Positions 8,421-16,720 of a stretch of DNA of 44,821 nt are shown here, piece after piece (positions within the stretch are counted from its first letter, which is position 1; every line of letters starts with the position of its first letter). This stretch comes from CAZSXS01 sp964611385. Lineage in GTDB: Bacteria; Bacillota; Clostridia; Lachnospirales; CAYPQA01. Under the pieces are notes generated by a model that saw nothing but the letters and a program-made list of their open reading frames with translations, made no database searches and had not been told where the DNA came from. Made by a program: the position numbers and the translations under genes. The stretch lies in assembly GCA_964611385.1 (NCBI GenBank), contig CAZSXS010000023.1, positions 1 through 44,821 of the forward strand. The letters are read 5' to 3'.

Positions 8421-9052
8421 TGGTCAATGAGATCGTAAAAAGAAGCTATAACGTAACCAATTTTACCGCCTTGGATGAAAACAGGGTTGAAGGTCATGCA
8501 GCTGTATTCGGTGTAAGAACGAATATCGCCAATTTCTTTTTCGAAGTAATCGAAAGAGGGGCATTCGATAAGGCCGACTTATCCGATGTGGCTTTATTTG
8601 TGAATCATGATGATTCAAAGATACCGCTTGCACGCTACCGCAAGGATAAGGGAAATTCAACAATGGAAATTGGCATAGATGAAAAAGGGCTTACGGTAAA
8701 TGCAGGGCTTGATCCAGAAAATGTTGAGGCAAAAAGCCTGTACTCAGCTATCAAGCGGGGAGATATTGACGGAATGAGCTTCTGCTTTCGTGTAAAAGGG
8801 GAACGCTGGGAAGGGCTTGATACGGATATGCCGACAAGGTACATTTCAGACATAGCTAAGGTATTTGAAGTAAGTGCGGTAACATACCCGGCCTATGGAG
8901 ACACAGACATAAAGGCCAGAAGCATGGAAGCAGCTAAAAAGGAGCTGGAACAAGCCAAGGAAATAGAAAGGAATAAAAACCCAACAAGTAACGAACTTGA
9001 AGTTGAAAGATTAAAAATTCAAATAAATTTAAAAAGGAGCATGGAAGAATGA
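8420..9052 (+). CDS. Prohead maturation protease, HK97 family
   Basis: A serine protease that cleaves the capsid scaffold during head maturation. The conserved FVNHDDSKIPLAR box gives His63, and GDIDGMSFCFRV gives Ser120, the catalytic pair of the S78/U35 fold. The C-terminal tail is charged and helical. It starts at ATG 8420 (overlapping the portal stop) and overlaps the capsid gene by four bases. Confidence 0.94.
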   Translation: MVNEIVKRSYNVTNFTALDENRVEGHAAVFGVRTNIANFFFEVIERGAFDKADLSDVALFVNHDDSKIPLARYRKDKGNSTMEIGIDEKGLTVNAGLDPENVEAKSLYSAIKRGDIDGMSFCFRVKGERWEGLDTDMPTRYISDIAKVFEVSAVTYPAYGDTDIKARSMEAAKKELEQAKEIERNKNPTSNELEVERLKIQINLKRSMEE

Positions 9053-10248
9053 AAGATAAGTTAATGAAAATGTTGACTGATAAGGAAGCTCAAAGAAGTC
9101 AATTGGTTGAAAAGTCAAAAACATCTCAAGATGTGAACGAACTCAGGAGCATAAGCACAAACTTAGACGGGCTGAATGCAGAAATCAAAGAACTTAGAGA
9201 AATGTTGACATCATTGGAGGGCAGCGGGTTTAGGCCAATGGGAAGCTACGGAATGAACCCGGAGGGAGAGCAAAGAGAAGAAGGAAAAGATAGTGAGGAT
9301 ATATATTCATCCTTAGAGTACCGCCAAGCCTTCAAGGACTACGTAACAAAAAATAAGCCTATACCAGATCAGTTTAAGGCAAGCAGAGCGGAACCGGCCA
9401 CGGTATTGGCAGACATTGGGGCAGTCATTCCGACAACCATCATGAATAGGGTGATTGAGGAATCAAAGGCCTACGGTATGATTCTTTCAAGGGTTACACA
9501 GTCAAATTATGTGGGAGGGGTTGAAATCCCTATATCCGAATTGAGGCCGACAGCCACATGGATAAATGAAACAACACCATCTAATGATAAAAAAATGGAC
9601 TTTAGCGATAAAATAACATTCGGGTATCACTTGCTTGAGTGCAGAGTATCACTGGGGTTGATTTCAGCAACCGTTTCCTTACCGATTTTTGAGCAAACCA
9701 TAATCAAGAACATTAAGGAAGCAATGATTATTGCCCAAGAGAATGCCATTATCAACGGAAGCGGAAACGGGCAGCCAAAAGGGATTTTAATGGAAACAAT
9801 AGCCAGTGAAAGACAATTATCTTTAGATGGAACAGAGATTAAAACGGTAGAGGGCTGGGCAAAAGCAGAGGCGGCCTTACCGCTTGCCTATGAGGGCAAT
9901 TCAGTCTATATTATGGCGAAAAGCACATGGGAAAAATATCTAAACGGGGCCACGGACACAAGCGGCCAGAAGTTAGGATTTATAAGCATTTCGGATAATC
10001 AAAAACGCATCCTGAACGGACGTGAAGTGATTTTGACTGATTACATCAAGGGATATGATACGGCAACTACAGGGGACGTTGTTGCCGTTATAGTTGACCT
10101 AGAAAACTATTTCCTTAATTCAAATATGACTATGTCTTACAAGAGATACTTTGACGAGGACAACAATAAATATGTTCACAAGGCCATAGCCATTGTAGAT
10201 GGCAAAATGGCCGACAAAAATGGTTTAATTTTAATCAAAAAAGGTTAA
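9049..10248 (+). CDS. Major capsid protein, HK97 fold
   Basis: A 399-aa precursor. Residues 1-100 are a charged coiled coil (delta-type scaffolding domain) expected to be removed by the preceding protease; the mature protein probably begins near residue 105-115. The shell domain has the family signatures VIPTTIMNRVIEES, ENAIINGSGNGQPKGIL and the C-terminal AIVDGKMADKNGLILIKKG. It overlaps the protease start-to-stop (ATGA). Confidence 0.95.
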   Translation: MKDKLMKMLTDKEAQRSQLVEKSKTSQDVNELRSISTNLDGLNAEIKELREMLTSLEGSGFRPMGSYGMNPEGEQREEGKDSEDIYSSLEYRQAFKDYVTKNKPIPDQFKASRAEPATVLADIGAVIPTTIMNRVIEESKAYGMILSRVTQSNYVGGVEIPISELRPTATWINETTPSNDKKMDFSDKITFGYHLLECRVSLGLISATVSLPIFEQTIIKNIKEAMIIAQENAIINGSGNGQPKGILMETIASERQLSLDGTEIKTVEGWAKAEAALPLAYEGNSVYIMAKSTWEKYLNGATDTSGQKLGFISISDNQKRILNGREVILTDYIKGYDTATTGDVVAVIVDLENYFLNSNMTMSYKRYFDEDNNKYVHKAIAIVDGKMADKNGLILIKKG

Positions 10249-10259
10249 TTGGTGATTGA

Positions 10260-10511
10260 ATGCTAGAGGATATAAAAAAAATCTTAGGCATTACATCGGA
10301 TGATGAAGACATTAACCGGCAATTGGAGCTTAAAATTAATGCCGTTGTAGATTACCTTGCCAATGCAGGGGCAAGTTACAGTGCCATTCAATCAAATGCC
10401 GGAATAACCTGTGTAGCCTTGGGCGTGAATGATTTATTAAACAATAAGGCCGGAGAGACAAAACTATCTCCGGCTTTTAACATTTTTGCCCTTCAAATAA
10501 CAAGGGGGTAA
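10260..10511 (+). CDS. Head-tail connector, gp6-like
   Basis: An 83-aa protein of the HK97 gp6-like connector family: helical, beginning MLEDIKKILGITSDDEDINRQLELKINAV and ending with the SPAFNIFALQITRG segment. Such proteins form a ring under the portal. Its 3' part contains a GC-rich hairpin (see 10446-10477). Confidence 0.85.
   Translation: MLEDIKKILGITSDDEDINRQLELKINAVVDYLANAGASYSAIQSNAGITCVALGVNDLLNNKAGETKLSPAFNIFALQITRG
10446..10477 (+). terminator. Intragenic terminator-like hairpin in the connector gene
   Basis: AAGGCCGGAGA and TCTCCGGCTTT pair as an 11-bp stem with one G-T pair and a 10-base loop, followed by TTTT. It lies inside the coding frame and may tune downstream transcript levels; function is not shown. 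Confidence 0.35.
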
Positions 10512-10514
10512 GCA

Positions 10515-10841
10515 ATGAACCAATATTTAACAGTGTTCTATCTTGTGTCCGAATCGGACACAGGACGGGAAGAGGAAACAAACGAATACGGAGACAGAAT
10601 TGTTGCTACCCCTATCGAAATAAAAGTTATAGGAAAAAAACTGAATATCACTCAAAATGAATTCTATCAGGCTCAAGCCGCTGGATTCAAGCCGGAACTT
10701 AAGCTTGAAATGCGGTCTTTTGAATACAAAGATGAACAAAAGCTTAAGTATGCAGGAAAATTATATACCATTAAGAGAGCCTACACAGATGGAGGTAAGA
10801 CAGAATTGACTTGCTACACAGAAGTGAACACGGGGGGATGA
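10515..10841 (+). CDS. Head closure / head-tail adaptor protein
   Basis: A 108-aa beta-rich protein matching the phage head closure (HK97 gp7/SPP1 gp16-like) family in length and plan, with a conserved central ELKLEMRSFEYKDEQKLKYAGKLYTIKRAY segment and a C-terminal TELTCYTEV strand. It completes the head and gives the tail its docking surface. Codons 11-17 carry the 19-bp candidate parS palindrome. It overlaps the next gene by four bases. Confidence 0.85.
   Translation: MNQYLTVFYLVSESDTGREEETNEYGDRIVATPIEIKVIGKKLNITQNEFYQAQAAGFKPELKLEMRSFEYKDEQKLKYAGKLYTIKRAYTDGGKTELTCYTEVNTGG
10544..10562. repeat. Perfect 19-bp palindrome, candidate parS
   Basis: TGTGTCCGAATCGGACACA is a perfect inverted repeat of 9-base arms around a central A. 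A 17/19 copy lies between parA and parB at 1985-2003. Sequence identity between a site beside parB and one 8.5 kb away inside a head gene suggests a ParB-binding centromere; binding itself is inferred. Confidence 0.55.
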
Positions 10842-11269
10842 GCTTGGCTATACCTTCGCCGGTTAAGATAACAAAAAACAATGTAGAGTACATCAGCAAG
10901 GTTGAAAGAAGCAAATATCTTTTGGAAGAACTCATTAGAGCAGCCTTGAAAGATGTGGGAAAGCTCATAGTCAATCGAATAAGGCAAAAGATTAAACGGC
11001 GTACCGGAAGACTTGCAAAAAACATTCAATTTTGGGTGCGAAAGCAAAGCGGTGATCTTCAAATCGGAATTAAGCCGGGTGGATTTTATGGAGGATTCCA
11101 GGAGCTGGGAACATCAAAGCAGCCAAAAATAGGAGCCTTGAGCGAAACGGTACAGGAAAATATAGATGAAATCAGGCGTATAGAAGGAGAGTACATCCAG
11201 GCCATTGAGGACGAAAATAGAGCTTTGGGACTGATTGATGAAAGTGAGGGAATCGGCGGGGATGAGTAA
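10838..11269 (+). CDS. HK97 gp10-like tail/head-tail joining protein
   Basis: Matches the HK97-gp10 family (minor tail or neck protein) by the pattern RTGRLAKNIQFWVRK, a basic loop followed by beta strands and FYGGFQELGTSKQPK, the family's F..E.GT..q.. box. ATG 10838 is chosen over the upstream TTG 10811 because it overlaps the previous stop and has GGGGGG just before it. The acidic C-terminal extension (about residues 105-143) is longer than usual. Confidence 0.85.
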   Translation: MSLAIPSPVKITKNNVEYISKVERSKYLLEELIRAALKDVGKLIVNRIRQKIKRRTGRLAKNIQFWVRKQSGDLQIGIKPGGFYGGFQELGTSKQPKIGALSETVQENIDEIRRIEGEYIQAIEDENRALGLIDESEGIGGDE

Positions 11270-11636
11270 GACATTAAGGATAAGAACTGCTATAACCAGC
11301 CTTCTAAAATCCGTGCACCCAAGAGTGTATTTTGAGGATGCGAAAGATAGTGCTCAATTTCCTTACGTTATCTTTGAATACTGGACAAACAGCAGTGAGA
11401 ATAAGGAAATAGGAATGCTTGAGGTCAATGTATGGGATAGTGGAACTGATACTTCGCAAATAGAAATGCTTGCTGATAGGGTTCAAGAAGCATTGGATAG
11501 GTACAAATATCATGATGATTATGTCTTCATGAGCATTTATAAAGCACAAAGAAGCAGCGTACGGGATGAAAATAAGTCCATCAAGCGGAGAAGATTAACA
11601 TTTGAAATCCAAATATTTGAAGGGAGAAAAGAATAA
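11262..11636 (+). CDS. Tail completion / DUF3168-like protein
   Basis: A 124-aa protein in the tail-terminator position between the gp10-like gene and the major tail protein. The pattern VHPRVYFEDAKDSAQFPYVIFEYW and the late LTFEIQIFE strand fit tail completion proteins that cap the tail tube at the head end. ATG 11262 is chosen because it overlaps the previous gene and has GGCGGGG upstream. It abuts the next gene by one base. Confidence 0.75.
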   Translation: MSKTLRIRTAITSLLKSVHPRVYFEDAKDSAQFPYVIFEYWTNSSENKEIGMLEVNVWDSGTDTSQIEMLADRVQEALDRYKYHDDYVFMSIYKAQRSSVRDENKSIKRRRLTFEIQIFEGRKE

Positions 11637-12232
11637 TGGGAAAAGGAAAGACCTACAGTGGGTACACTGAAAAAACAATTAACAGCATTATTATGGATTC
11701 GGGGGCATTTTTTAAAAATTTTGACGTGGAAACCGATACCTATGATTCGGCAGTCCAAGGGGGAAAATTGATAGGTGCCACAAGAGGCGGTGGGGGATTC
11801 ACCGCAAAGGCAACCTACAGAACCATTGAGATTGATGGGGTAAAAGGTGCGGCTAAAGGCCTACAAGCACTGGATGCCTGGGAAGTTACCATTCAAGCCA
11901 ATGTGTTGGAAATCAAGAAAGAAACCATTCAAATGGCATTGGGTACCGGGATAATAGAAGAAACCGATAAATATACAGTTGTTTCGGCAAGAAACTATGT
12001 TGAAGATGTTGATTACATTGAAAACATTACCTGGGTAGGCCGCATCAACCAAACAGAGGAACCGATTGTAATTCAAATTTACAATGCATTCAGCACAGAC
12101 GGATTCGCTATAACAACCAAGGATAAGGGAGAGGCGGTAATCAGCCTAAAATTTACTGCGCATTACGATGCAGAGAACCTTGATAATCCACCATTTAAAA
12201 TTTATTACCCGAAAGTAATCTCTGCAAGATAA
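11636..12232 (+). CDS. Major tail protein
   Basis: A 198-aa protein in the classic major tail tube position. Features: MDSGAFFKNFD near the N-terminus, a Gly-rich RGGGGF turn, GLQALDAWEVTIQANVLEIKKE, and a C-terminal DGFAITTKDKGEAVISLKFTAHYDAENLDNPPFKIYYP strand pair, as in siphovirus tube subunits. A strong hairpin terminator follows 20 bases later, in keeping with its need for high expression. Confidence 0.88.
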   Translation: MGKGKTYSGYTEKTINSIIMDSGAFFKNFDVETDTYDSAVQGGKLIGATRGGGGFTAKATYRTIEIDGVKGAAKGLQALDAWEVTIQANVLEIKKETIQMALGTGIIEETDKYTVVSARNYVEDVDYIENITWVGRINQTEEPIVIQIYNAFSTDGFAITTKDKGEAVISLKFTAHYDAENLDNPPFKIYYPKVISAR

Positions 12233-12251
12233 TGCTTTGCAATGCTAATTG

Positions 12252-12283
12252 ATTCCCGGAAAAGAATTTCCGGGAATTTTTAT
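12252..12283 (+). terminator. Rho-independent terminator after the major tail gene
   Basis: A perfect 11-bp stem (ATTCCCGGAAA with TTTCCGGGAAT, loop AGAA, 12252-12277) is followed by a T-rich stretch. It probably lets more transcript stop after the major tail gene than proceeds into the chaperone and tape measure genes. Confidence 0.85.
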
Positions 12284-12301
12284 TTTGAGGAGGAAAAAAG
12301 A

Positions 12302-12649
12302 GTGAGAAAAATTAACATTACAGATGTTTTTAAGTTTTCAAGAATCATCAAAAAGTCAGGAATCCGGGAAGACCTGAAAGACATGTTTAACCTGGGAAAA
12401 AATTCTGATAATAATGAAAACGATATCAAAGAACTTGGTATCAATGTGGCTTTTACTATTATTGAAAATTTTTCGGATGAAAAAATCGAAAAGGAATTTT
12501 ATGAGCTGCTAGCTTCTATTGCCGAAAAGGAAACGGAAACAATCAAAAATCAGTCATTAGAGACAACAATCAGCATGATTGTAGACATTTCAAAAGAAAA
12601 CAACCTGGTTATTTTTTTCAAGGAAGCATTTCGGTTTCAGATGAAGTAA
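12302..12649 (+). CDS. Tail assembly chaperone (gpG-like)
   Basis: Lies between the major tail and tape measure genes, where tail assembly chaperones are encoded. It is a 115-aa acidic, helical protein starting at GTG 12302, which has TGAGGAGG at the right distance; the frame is open further upstream, but that part overlaps the terminator. Near the 3' end the in-frame heptamer T TTT TTC (12613-12619) permits a -1 shift into the next frame, making a longer fusion with the 12655 product. Confidence 0.8.
   Translation: MRKINITDVFKFSRIIKKSGIREDLKDMFNLGKNSDNNENDIKELGINVAFTIIENFSDEKIEKEFYELLASIAEKETETIKNQSLETTISMIVDISKENNLVIFFKEAFRFQMK
12613..12619 (+). promoter_or_regulatory. Candidate -1 ribosomal frameshift site (T TTT TTC)
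   Basis: The heptamer is in the zero frame of the gpG-like gene and fits the X XXY YYZ slippery rule. After a -1 slip, reading is open from CAA (12619) straight through the 12655 frame. This is the known G/GT arrangement in many siphophages. Confidence 0.75.
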
Positions 12650-12936
12650 TCGAAATGCTTTTGTACCGTTATAAAAGCCTTGATTATATTCTATCGCTAG
12701 ACTTGGAATCGGCATTTGATTTTATCTTAACTGCCATGAAAAAAGACCGAGAAGAAAAAAACATGTTCAGGTGGATAGTGGGAGGATATGAAAAGGTATA
12801 CAGTTTCAATGATTTTATAAACATTATTGATAACTGTAATGAAAATGAGAATTACGGTTCAAGCTCAACAGATAAAAAAACAAAAAACAATATTTTGATT
12901 GATGTAAGAAATATTATTGTAAACTTAAGGGGGTGA
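12619..12936 (+). CDS. Tail chaperone T extension (made by -1 frameshift)
   Basis: The frame is open from the slippery site to 12936. Its first ATG (12655) has no convincing ribosome site, so it is probably made only as the C-terminal part of a G-T fusion. The product has the typical T pattern: aromatic and basic RYKSLDYILSLDLESAFDFILTAMKK, then MFRWIVGGYEKVYSFNDFINIID. It would bind the tape measure protein during tail assembly. If the ATG were used, the protein would have 93 residues. Confidence 0.75.
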   Translation, partial: QGSISVSDEVIEMLLYRYKSLDYILSLDLESAFDFILTAMKKDREEKNMFRWIVGGYEKVYSFNDFINIIDNCNENENYGSSSTDKKTKNNILIDVRNIIVNLRG

Positions 12937-12940
12937 TAGT

Positions 12941-15900
12941 ATAGAACTATTCAAGCTTTTTGGTTCAATTTTTGTTGAAAACAAAGAAGCAAATAAAAAC
13001 ATTGATGAAACCGGAAGCAAAAGTGAAGGGCTTACTGGGATTTTCAGCAAAATAGGAGAATCAGCCGGAAAAGTTGGCCTTGCGGTTGGTGCTGGTTTTG
13101 CGGCGGTAGGTGCTGCAGTGGGTACTGTAGCCGTGCAAGCGTTTAATTCTGCTAAAGAATTTGGAACAGGTATAGCAAATGTATCTACGCTACTTGATGG
13201 CACAGCAGAGGAAGCTAAAGAAAAAGCTAAGAGTTATGGAGAAGAAGTAAAGAAATTGATGAAAGAAACCGGAAGTGAAATGAAAGGGTTAAATGATGGA
13301 TTATATCAGGTCATTTCTACTTTTGGAGATGCTCCAGACACTATAAAACAACTTGAAATTGCAACAAAAGCGGCTACAGCCGGAGGTGCAGAAACAAAAG
13401 ATGCAATAAATTTGCTTGGAGCTGTAACTAAAGGTTATGGAGATATTTCAGCAGAGGCTTCTCAAAAAGCAGCGGACTTAGCTTTCACAACTGCCAAATT
13501 GGGAGTAACTTCATTTCCGGAACTGGCTGCAAGCATGGGTAAAGTTATACCATTAGCCGGAGCGATGAAAGTATCACAAGAAGAACTATTCGGAGCAACT
13601 GCAACATTGACGGGGGTAACTGGAAACACAGCAGAGGTAGTTACTCAACTTCGAGGTACTATTCAAGGGTTTATGCAGCCATCCAAAGAAATGGCAGCTG
13701 CATTACAAGCTATTGGTTATGAAAATGGTCAAGTAGCTATTGAATCAGAAGGACTTGGAGGAATACTCAATAAGTTAAAAGAGCATGTTGGAGGGAATGA
13801 AATTGCTTTTGCTGGTTTATTTGGTTCTGTAGAAGCTAAAAGTGCAGTTTTAGCTTTAACAGGTTCACAAGCAGAGGCTTTAACAGAAAAAACCTTGGCA
13901 ATGAAAGAGGCTACTGGGGCTGCTGATGAAGCATTTAAAAAATCACAAAACACAACAGAAGCCTATATGAAAAAAATAGGTGCATCAATAGAGGTTGTAA
14001 AAATAAATCTTGGTGAAAAACTATTACCAGTAGTAAACCAATTATTAGATTGGGTTGTAGAAAACATTCCTCTTATTTCTGATTTTTTTGAAGAAGCTTT
14101 CAATTCAATTGGTGATGCAGTAAGTTCTTTAATACCTATTATTGAAGATATATTTACTGGATTACAACCATTATTTGAAGGTGCATTTAAAATTATTGTT
14201 GAAGTTATTAAAAACTTTTCGGATGTAGTACAAAAGATTTTTAATGGTTTAAAAGATTTTTGGGAAGAGAACGGAAAAGAAATAACTGAAATTATTACAA
14301 CAGCATGGGAATCAATATGGTCTACAATTGAAGCCATATGGAATACTCTGTCGGAAGTAGCCCAATCTATATTTAATAGCCTTCAAAAGTTTTGGGATGA
14401 ATGGGGTGACAAAATTATTGCTTCATTCAAAATTGCGTTTGAAACTATATCATCAATTTTTGAAGCAGCATTTAAAGTGATCGAAGGGGTTTGGAAAGTA
14501 TTTCAAGGAGCATTTAGCGGTGACTGGTCTCAAATGTGGGAAGGAATAAAACAAACATTTTCAGGGATTTGGGATGCAATTGTAGCCTATTTCAAAGGAT
14601 TAGGAGGAATATTTAATACTATAGGCAAAGATATCATTGCCGGGATGGTTAATGGAATCAAAGAAAAAGTATCATATGCTGTTGATGCAATGAAAGATGT
14701 TGGGAATACAATAATAAGCGTTGTGAAGGGCATATTCAAGCAAAATTCACCTTCAAAAGTTTTTGAAGAAATATTCGAAAATAATATGCTTGGAGCGGTT
14801 TCAGGTATCGAAAAGAACAAAGGCAAAGTAACAAAATCAGCAACGGATATGTCAAAAGAAACGTTTTCAAATGCTAAAATTTGGATTGAAAATTATAAAA
14901 ATTCATCTGATTATTTAGCAAGTGAAGAAATAAAAATGTGGCAATCCATGAGCCAAAAATATTCAGAAGTATCAAAGGAAAAAGTAGAAATAGACAAAAA
15001 CATCACAAAACTTAAAGAAAGTGTAATAAAAGAACAACAAGAAGCAGAGAAAAAAGCTTTTGAGGAATCTAAAAAATGGATTGATACACGAAAAAAGCTA
15101 GGATTACTATCTACAGAGGATGAAATTGAAGCTTGGAAAAGGGTACAAGAAAAGTATGAAGAGGGTACAGAATTCCGCATTCAGGCTGATATTTCTTTAC
15201 ACGAAACCCAAAAGAGGTTGACAAAAGAAAAGGAAGAGGCCGAAAAAAAGTCATTTGAGGAATCTAAAAAATGGATTGAAACACGTAAAAAGCTAGGATT
15301 ACTCTCTACAGAGGATGAAATTGAAGCATGGAAAAGGGTGCAAGAAAAGTATGAAGAGGGTACAGAATTACGCATTCAGGCTGATATTTCTTTACACGAA
15401 ACCCAAAAGAGGTTGACAAAAGAAAAGGAAGAGGCCGAAAAAAAGTCATTTGAGGAATCTAAAAAATGGATTGAAACACGTAAAAAGCTAGGTTTGCTAT
15501 CGACAGAGGATGAAATAAAAGCATGGGAAAGAGTGCAACAAAGCTATATAGAAGGAACCGAAGAACGAAAACAAGCGGACTTAGCTTTACACGAAGCTAA
15601 ACAAAGGCTAACCAAAGAACAAGAAGAACAAGAAAAAAAATCATTTCAGATATCCAAAAGCTTAATAGAAACGAGAAAAGCTTTTGGACTTATGAGCATG
15701 ACAGAAGAAGTGGAAGCTTGGCAAGAAGTCCAAGCAAGATATGCAGAGGGAACAGAGATAAGAAAAGAAGCCGATAAATCTCTTTATGATGCACAAAAAA
15801 GGCTTTTTGAAGAACAGGAAAGAATAATGGAAAAAATGGAGGAGGCTGAAAACAAGTATCAAAAAGCTGTTGAAGATAGAGCAAAAGCGATTTACAACTC

Positions 15901-16720
15901 GTTCGGGCTATTTGATGAGTTAAAGAAAAAGGAAGAGGTATCGACACAAACGTTATCTAATAATCTGTCTTCACAGATATCAGAACTCAAAGACTGGTCA
16001 ACCAATATTCATGAATTAAGTAGAAGAGGAATTGATGAAGGGTTGTTAGCAGAATTAAGAGCGATGGGGCCATCGGCTAATGCTCAAATAAATGCGCTAT
16101 CAAGAATGACAGATACCGAGCTTACTAAATATCAAAATATGTGGAAAGAAAAACATAGGTTAGCCAAAGAAATGGCTGTTGATGAACTTCAAAATCTAAA
16201 AAAAGAAACAAATACAACTATAAACGGGTTATTAACCGAGTTGCAAGGAACTGTATCATCAAAATCAAATCCAGTAGGTGAAAAGATGATACAGGGAGTT
16301 ATTAATGGTATTCAAACAAAAGCCTTCGAGCTAACTAATGTTTTAAGGAATTCGATAAGCAGCGCACTGAACGAAGCTAATAGTATGATAGCAAACAGTA
16401 ACATTAATTTGCCATCAAGTAATACAAAGTCAAACACAAAGCCGTATGTTCCAAGCTCAGCATTACAAAACATTGCCATGCTTGCCGAGGGAGGAACCAT
16501 AACAAAATCAGGCCTAGCCATCGTAGGAGAACGTGGCCCGGAGCTATTGAACCTGAACGCCGGGGCACAAGTAATACCACTTCCTCAAAATACCAATTCG
16601 CCCAAGGTGCCGGAAAAAGTGTATGTAACCGTAGAAATAGACAAGGTAGCCGTGGGTCATGCTGTGGCCCCAATTGTTTCGCAGGACATAGCATTTGATG
16701 CAAGGGGGGATATATCATAA
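12941..16720 (+). CDS. Phage tail tape measure protein, apparent ATA start
   Basis: A tape measure protein of about 1260 aa that sets tail length. The first ATG/GTG/TTG in frame is GTG 13118, but clear tape-measure sequence lies upstream: ELFKLFGSIFVENKEANKNI, then a Gly/Ala-rich segment. The only well-placed codon after AAGGGGGTGAT is ATA 12941, so I start there. The middle has TMP-type helices and a GIFKQNSPSKVFEEI box. Residues about 708-967 are four tandem 65-aa charged coiled-coil repeats. The C-terminus has AEGGTITKSGLAIVGERGPELL. The first part is visibly more AT-rich than neighbouring genes. Confidence 0.88.
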   Translation: MELFKLFGSIFVENKEANKNIDETGSKSEGLTGIFSKIGESAGKVGLAVGAGFAAVGAAVGTVAVQAFNSAKEFGTGIANVSTLLDGTAEEAKEKAKSYGEEVKKLMKETGSEMKGLNDGLYQVISTFGDAPDTIKQLEIATKAATAGGAETKDAINLLGAVTKGYGDISAEASQKAADLAFTTAKLGVTSFPELAASMGKVIPLAGAMKVSQEELFGATATLTGVTGNTAEVVTQLRGTIQGFMQPSKEMAAALQAIGYENGQVAIESEGLGGILNKLKEHVGGNEIAFAGLFGSVEAKSAVLALTGSQAEALTEKTLAMKEATGAADEAFKKSQNTTEAYMKKIGASIEVVKINLGEKLLPVVNQLLDWVVENIPLISDFFEEAFNSIGDAVSSLIPIIEDIFTGLQPLFEGAFKIIVEVIKNFSDVVQKIFNGLKDFWEENGKEITEIITTAWESIWSTIEAIWNTLSEVAQSIFNSLQKFWDEWGDKIIASFKIAFETISSIFEAAFKVIEGVWKVFQGAFSGDWSQMWEGIKQTFSGIWDAIVAYFKGLGGIFNTIGKDIIAGMVNGIKEKVSYAVDAMKDVGNTIISVVKGIFKQNSPSKVFEEIFENNMLGAVSGIEKNKGKVTKSATDMSKETFSNAKIWIENYKNSSDYLASEEIKMWQSMSQKYSEVSKEKVEIDKNITKLKESVIKEQQEAEKKAFEESKKWIDTRKKLGLLSTEDEIEAWKRVQEKYEEGTEFRIQADISLHETQKRLTKEKEEAEKKSFEESKKWIETRKKLGLLSTEDEIEAWKRVQEKYEEGTELRIQADISLHETQKRLTKEKEEAEKKSFEESKKWIETRKKLGLLSTEDEIKAWERVQQSYIEGTEERKQADLALHEAKQRLTKEQEEQEKKSFQISKSLIETRKAFGLMSMTEEVEAWQEVQARYAEGTEIRKEADKSLYDAQKRLFEEQERIMEKMEEAENKYQKAVEDRAKAIYNSFGLFDELKKKEEVSTQTLSNNLSSQISELKDWSTNIHELSRRGIDEGLLAELRAMGPSANAQINALSRMTDTELTKYQNMWKEKHRLAKEMAVDELQNLKKETNTTINGLLTELQGTVSSKSNPVGEKMIQGVINGIQTKAFELTNVLRNSISSALNEANSMIANSNINLPSSNTKSNTKPYVPSSALQNIAMLAEGGTITKSGLAIVGERGPELLNLNAGAQVIPLPQNTNSPKVPEKVYVTVEIDKVAVGHAVAPIVSQDIAFDARGDIS
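15062..15841 (+). repeat. Four tandem 195-bp repeats inside the tape measure gene
   Basis: Units start at 15062, 15257, 15452 and 15647, each exactly 195 bp (65 codons). Units 1 to 3 are close copies, with units 2 and 3 nearly identical over most of their length at DNA level; unit 4 has diverged. Each unit begins at a KSFEESKKWIETRKKLGLL-type segment. Recent unequal recombination is likely. Confidence 0.92.
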
